Source: Bacillota bacterium
GTDB lineage: Bacteria; Bacillota; Clostridia; Christensenellales; Aristaeellaceae
Assembly (NCBI GenBank): GCA_023444095.1
Contig: JAEZRP010000014.1
Location: 1-16,043, forward strand
Length of the DNA stretch: 16,043 nt
Direction: 5' to 3'
The position numbers were made by a program, and so were the translations under genes. Every line of letters begins with the position of its first letter. Position 1 is the first letter of the stretch. Shown here in pieces: positions 14,250-16,043 of the stretch. Under the pieces are notes generated by a model that saw only the letters and a list, made by a program, of their open reading frames with translations, did no database searches and was not told the origin of the DNA.

Positions 14250-14465
14250 TCGGTAGAAGTGAGCTACAATACCGTGCTCGGGCTGGATACCGAGAGCGCC
14301 GAGGTCACCTACGGCAATGTCGGTGGCACCGACGCCATAATCGTCCAAAAGAACGGACACACCTCCATCCTCTGGACGTATACCGACCGACACTTCCTCA
14401 TCATGACGCAAGCCTCCCTCGACTCCGCCATCTGCATGGCGGAGTCGGTGGTGCTGATCGATTGA
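14250..14465 (+). pseudogene. C-terminal remnant resembling DUF4367
   Basis: The frame from about 14250 reads SVEVSYNTVLGLDTESAEVT, then GNVGGTDAIIVQKNGHTSIL, WTYTDRHFLI and finally AICMAESVVLID-stop. The pattern of a K/G-rich turn, a strand ending in W, a Y/F strand and a terminal MAES(V/I) resembles the end of the DUF4367 domain, often found in secreted or anti-sigma-like proteins. The formal ATG at 14169 sits in a hairpin, has no ribosome binding site, and the first 28 residues look non-coding. No N-terminal membrane part is present. I read it as a truncated tail; the family call is tentative. Confidence 0.45.
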
Positions 14466-14767
14466 CCGGAGCCGCGTGTCTTTTCCGGTGCCTATTCGGG
14501 TAGCGGGGGAGGGCGTTTATTTCGGAAATTTGATGGAAATATTTCAAGAGTATTGTAAACAATTCTATCCCTCGGGCGTCTTATATTTTAAGGATTGAGA
14601 ATTCATCTTTTACAGGATGGCACGCGCCGACCGGCAGATATGGATGAGGTGGTGATAGGGTTGGTCTAGGATTCGGGCCTGATGGGTGCGAACTCTTCGT
14701 TTAGCATGCATGACCGACAATTGAACGAACAGAACAAACGATTCAAATGGAGTGGAAAGCCATATAG
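14466..14767. other. Stretch with no supported gene
   Basis: I see no ribosome binding site plus start that opens a convincing frame here. It includes a short inverted repeat ATTGT-AA-ACAAT near 14553 and a TATATT-like box near 14583 without a matching -35. It may be the remains of the gene that provided the fragments on either side. Confidence 0.4.
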
Positions 14768-15022
14768 ATGGCTATGGCTCTTTTATCCGTTCTAGCGCTC
14801 ATGTTTACGATGGCGGGTAAGTGCGTATACCTACAAGACGACGACAGTAGCGAAGTATCGGCTTTGGATTTAATCGCTACCATAGGGACGGTCACATATA
14901 CAGGGAACACTACAGCCAATTCCAGCGCGGGAACCTCGAGCAAGGCGTACAACGATTGCGCCGTAATCGAACTGTTTTTTTCAATGTCGGCTGGGAAGCG
15001 CTGCCCCGATCGACCGTCGTGA
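14768..15022 (+). pseudogene. Scrap resembling a secreted surface-repeat protein
   Basis: The frame begins MAMALLSVLALMFTMAG, a signal-like stretch, and contains SSEVSALDLIATIGTVTYTG, which resembles the start of the AIGTVTYT-type helical repeats of Firmicute surface proteins. After that the sequence turns low-complexity and stops after 84 residues. No good ribosome binding site precedes the ATG. Another frame on the same strand (ending FFNVGWEALPRSTVVN, then VHFQKKQSNNA before 15058) is also open over the right half, so the coding frame is uncertain. Confidence 0.3.
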
Positions 15023-15030
15023 ACGTTCAC
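15019..15030. promoter_or_regulatory. Perfect 12-bp palindrome upstream of the right-edge gene
   Basis: GTGAACGTTCAC is its own reverse complement and lies about 40 nt before the start codon at 15072. Its position suits a dimeric repressor operator, but I see no convincing -35/-10 pair around it. Confidence 0.35.
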
Positions 15031-15071
15031 TTTCAAAAAAAGCAATCAAACAATGCTTAGGAGGCTGGAAC

Positions 15072-16043
15072 ATGAATCGATTTGTGTGTTTCGCACTCAC
15101 CATATTACTCATGGCTACCGCCATACCGGCTATCGCAATACCAGATCCCATACTCAATGGAGATACCGGAAACTGGTTAACCGGCGAGAATTTTGCGAGT
15201 GAGGCGGCGGTTGGCGACGTTTTATATTGTCTTGCGCCCACCTACATGGTCTTACATATCTACGATACGACGACAGACACGGATACGGAAATCAGCGCGC
15301 TCATACTGACGGAAGAGAAAGACGGCGTTCAATACGGGCGCGTGCCCATCTCCTTGGTTTCAGATGGACAGGAGCTGTATGCGGTGATGGGTACATACCA
15401 GTATCGGGAAGACGAGGCATCCATACTGGAGGATTTGGGCTTTTACCGCCTGATCGTGGGACAGACGCTGGCGGACGAACTCATCTGCAATTTGAATTTG
15501 GGGCAGAGCGTTTTGGATCAAGACGCGATCAACGATCAAATCGCAAGCCCAGCATACCAGAATTGCATGTTCCTTTTTACAGTGCCGCCGGAATCGACGG
15601 CTTTTGAGGCGCTCCCGGACATCCTTTACGCCCTTGACACGGCGAGCGGAGATTTAAAGGTGCTGACGGCGGACTATATCATTGAAAAAATCAGCGCATA
15701 TGAAAATGGCAAGTTCCTCGTTTTCTGCAGTCATATCGAATATGACGAATCCGGCGAACCGATCGGCGAATATGATCTGTATACCCTGGACGCGGGCACG
15801 GGGGAGATGGAACTGAAGGCGGTGTTTCCCGCAGAGGAATGGTACGGCTTGAACGGCATGGCTTATTGGATGGGCGCGGTGTATTTTCTATACGGCGGTT
15901 CTATTTGGAAACTCAGAGATTTTGATGTGGCCTCCGTTGAAAAAATAGTCAATTCCCCGGATGGCGCTGGATGGCGAACCATCATTATGGACAGCGGATT
16001 AATGGTTTGCGCGAACGAGTCAGCCGTATACATTCGGGACATC
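15072..16043 (+). CDS. Secreted protein of unknown function, open at the right edge
   Basis: An uninterrupted 324-codon frame starts at the ATG at 15072, preceded by TTAGGAGG with a 7-nt spacer, and runs past the window end. Residues 1-22 form a signal peptide (MNRFVCFALTILLMATAIPA) with a likely signal-peptidase I site near AIA; no lipobox is present. The mature part is acidic and rich in short strands ending in aromatic residues (GDVLYCLAPTYMVLHIYD, GQELYAVMGTYQY, GAVYFLYGGSIWKL), which suggests beta-propeller-like blades. Some gut Clostridia have such N-terminal domains fused to solute-binding domains; whether that holds here lies outside the window. It has no recognised catalytic motif. 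Confidence 0.8.
   Translation, partial: MNRFVCFALTILLMATAIPAIAIPDPILNGDTGNWLTGENFASEAAVGDVLYCLAPTYMVLHIYDTTTDTDTEISALILTEEKDGVQYGRVPISLVSDGQELYAVMGTYQYREDEASILEDLGFYRLIVGQTLADELICNLNLGQSVLDQDAINDQIASPAYQNCMFLFTVPPESTAFEALPDILYALDTASGDLKVLTADYIIEKISAYENGKFLVFCSHIEYDESGEPIGEYDLYTLDAGTGEMELKAVFPAEEWYGLNGMAYWMGAVYFLYGGSIWKLRDFDVASVEKIVNSPDGAGWRTIIMDSGLMVCANESAVYIRDI

Noticed and set aside
15227..15607. A 126-codon plus-strand frame inside the right-edge gene
   Set aside because: It is out of frame with the signal-peptide-bearing gene that has the ribosome binding site, and its Arg/Gly-rich composition is typical of a shadow frame.
1..16043. tRNA or rRNA genes
   Set aside because: No cloverleaf with a conserved T-arm sequence or rRNA signature was noticed on either strand by eye.

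Overview
The window looks like chromosomal DNA of a mid-GC, low-redundancy Firmicute, probably a gut-type Clostridia relative. The reasons are strong AGGAGG-type ribosome binding sites in front of nearly every real gene, canonical sigma-A promoters, occasional TTG/GTG starts, and remnants of mobile-element genes common in that group. No rRNA, tRNA or CRISPR array was seen, so the taxonomic guess rests on gene style alone.

Left part (1-6300, nearly all minus strand): a complete peptide/nickel-class ABC importer operon, dppA-B-C-D-F, reads right to left from a textbook promoter (TTGACA-17-TATACT) at 6276-6304. A GC-rich hairpin sits between the binding-protein gene and the permease genes. A short ORF with its own strong RBS follows dppF and stops next to a dispersed repeat that carries a terminator hairpin. 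Beyond that lies a decayed IS630-like transposase, and the first 19 codons of another minus-strand gene run off the left edge.

Middle (6300-8900): a 284-bp segment bounded by 16-bp perfect inverted repeats (a MITE candidate) overlaps the 3' end of an MmyB-type HTH regulator. The regulator is divergent from a small VOC/glyoxalase-fold gene and a six-helix membrane protein gene that ends at a clear terminator.

Right part (8900-15050): a gene graveyard with a few live genes. The remnants are a C-terminal scrap of a serine recombinase, a multiply frameshifted mobile-element gene, a shorter second copy of that gene's C-terminal domain, a frameshifted and truncated Old Yellow Enzyme-type reductase, a DUF4367-like tail and a surface-repeat-like scrap. 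Apparently intact genes among them are a small DHCW-type cupin (AT-richer than its neighbours), a CmpB-type membrane protein with a TTG start, and a 546-residue DUF5060/DUF4038 glycoside-hydrolase-like protein with its own extended -10 promoter. At the right edge an intact secreted protein of unknown function begins and runs out of the window.

I found no convincing complete novel system. The most worthwhile leads are the MITE-like element that supplies the regulator's stop codon, the repeat/terminator that abuts both a truncated sixth operon ORF and a transposase remnant, and the pair of decayed paralogues flanking the 10.0-13.9 kb segment.
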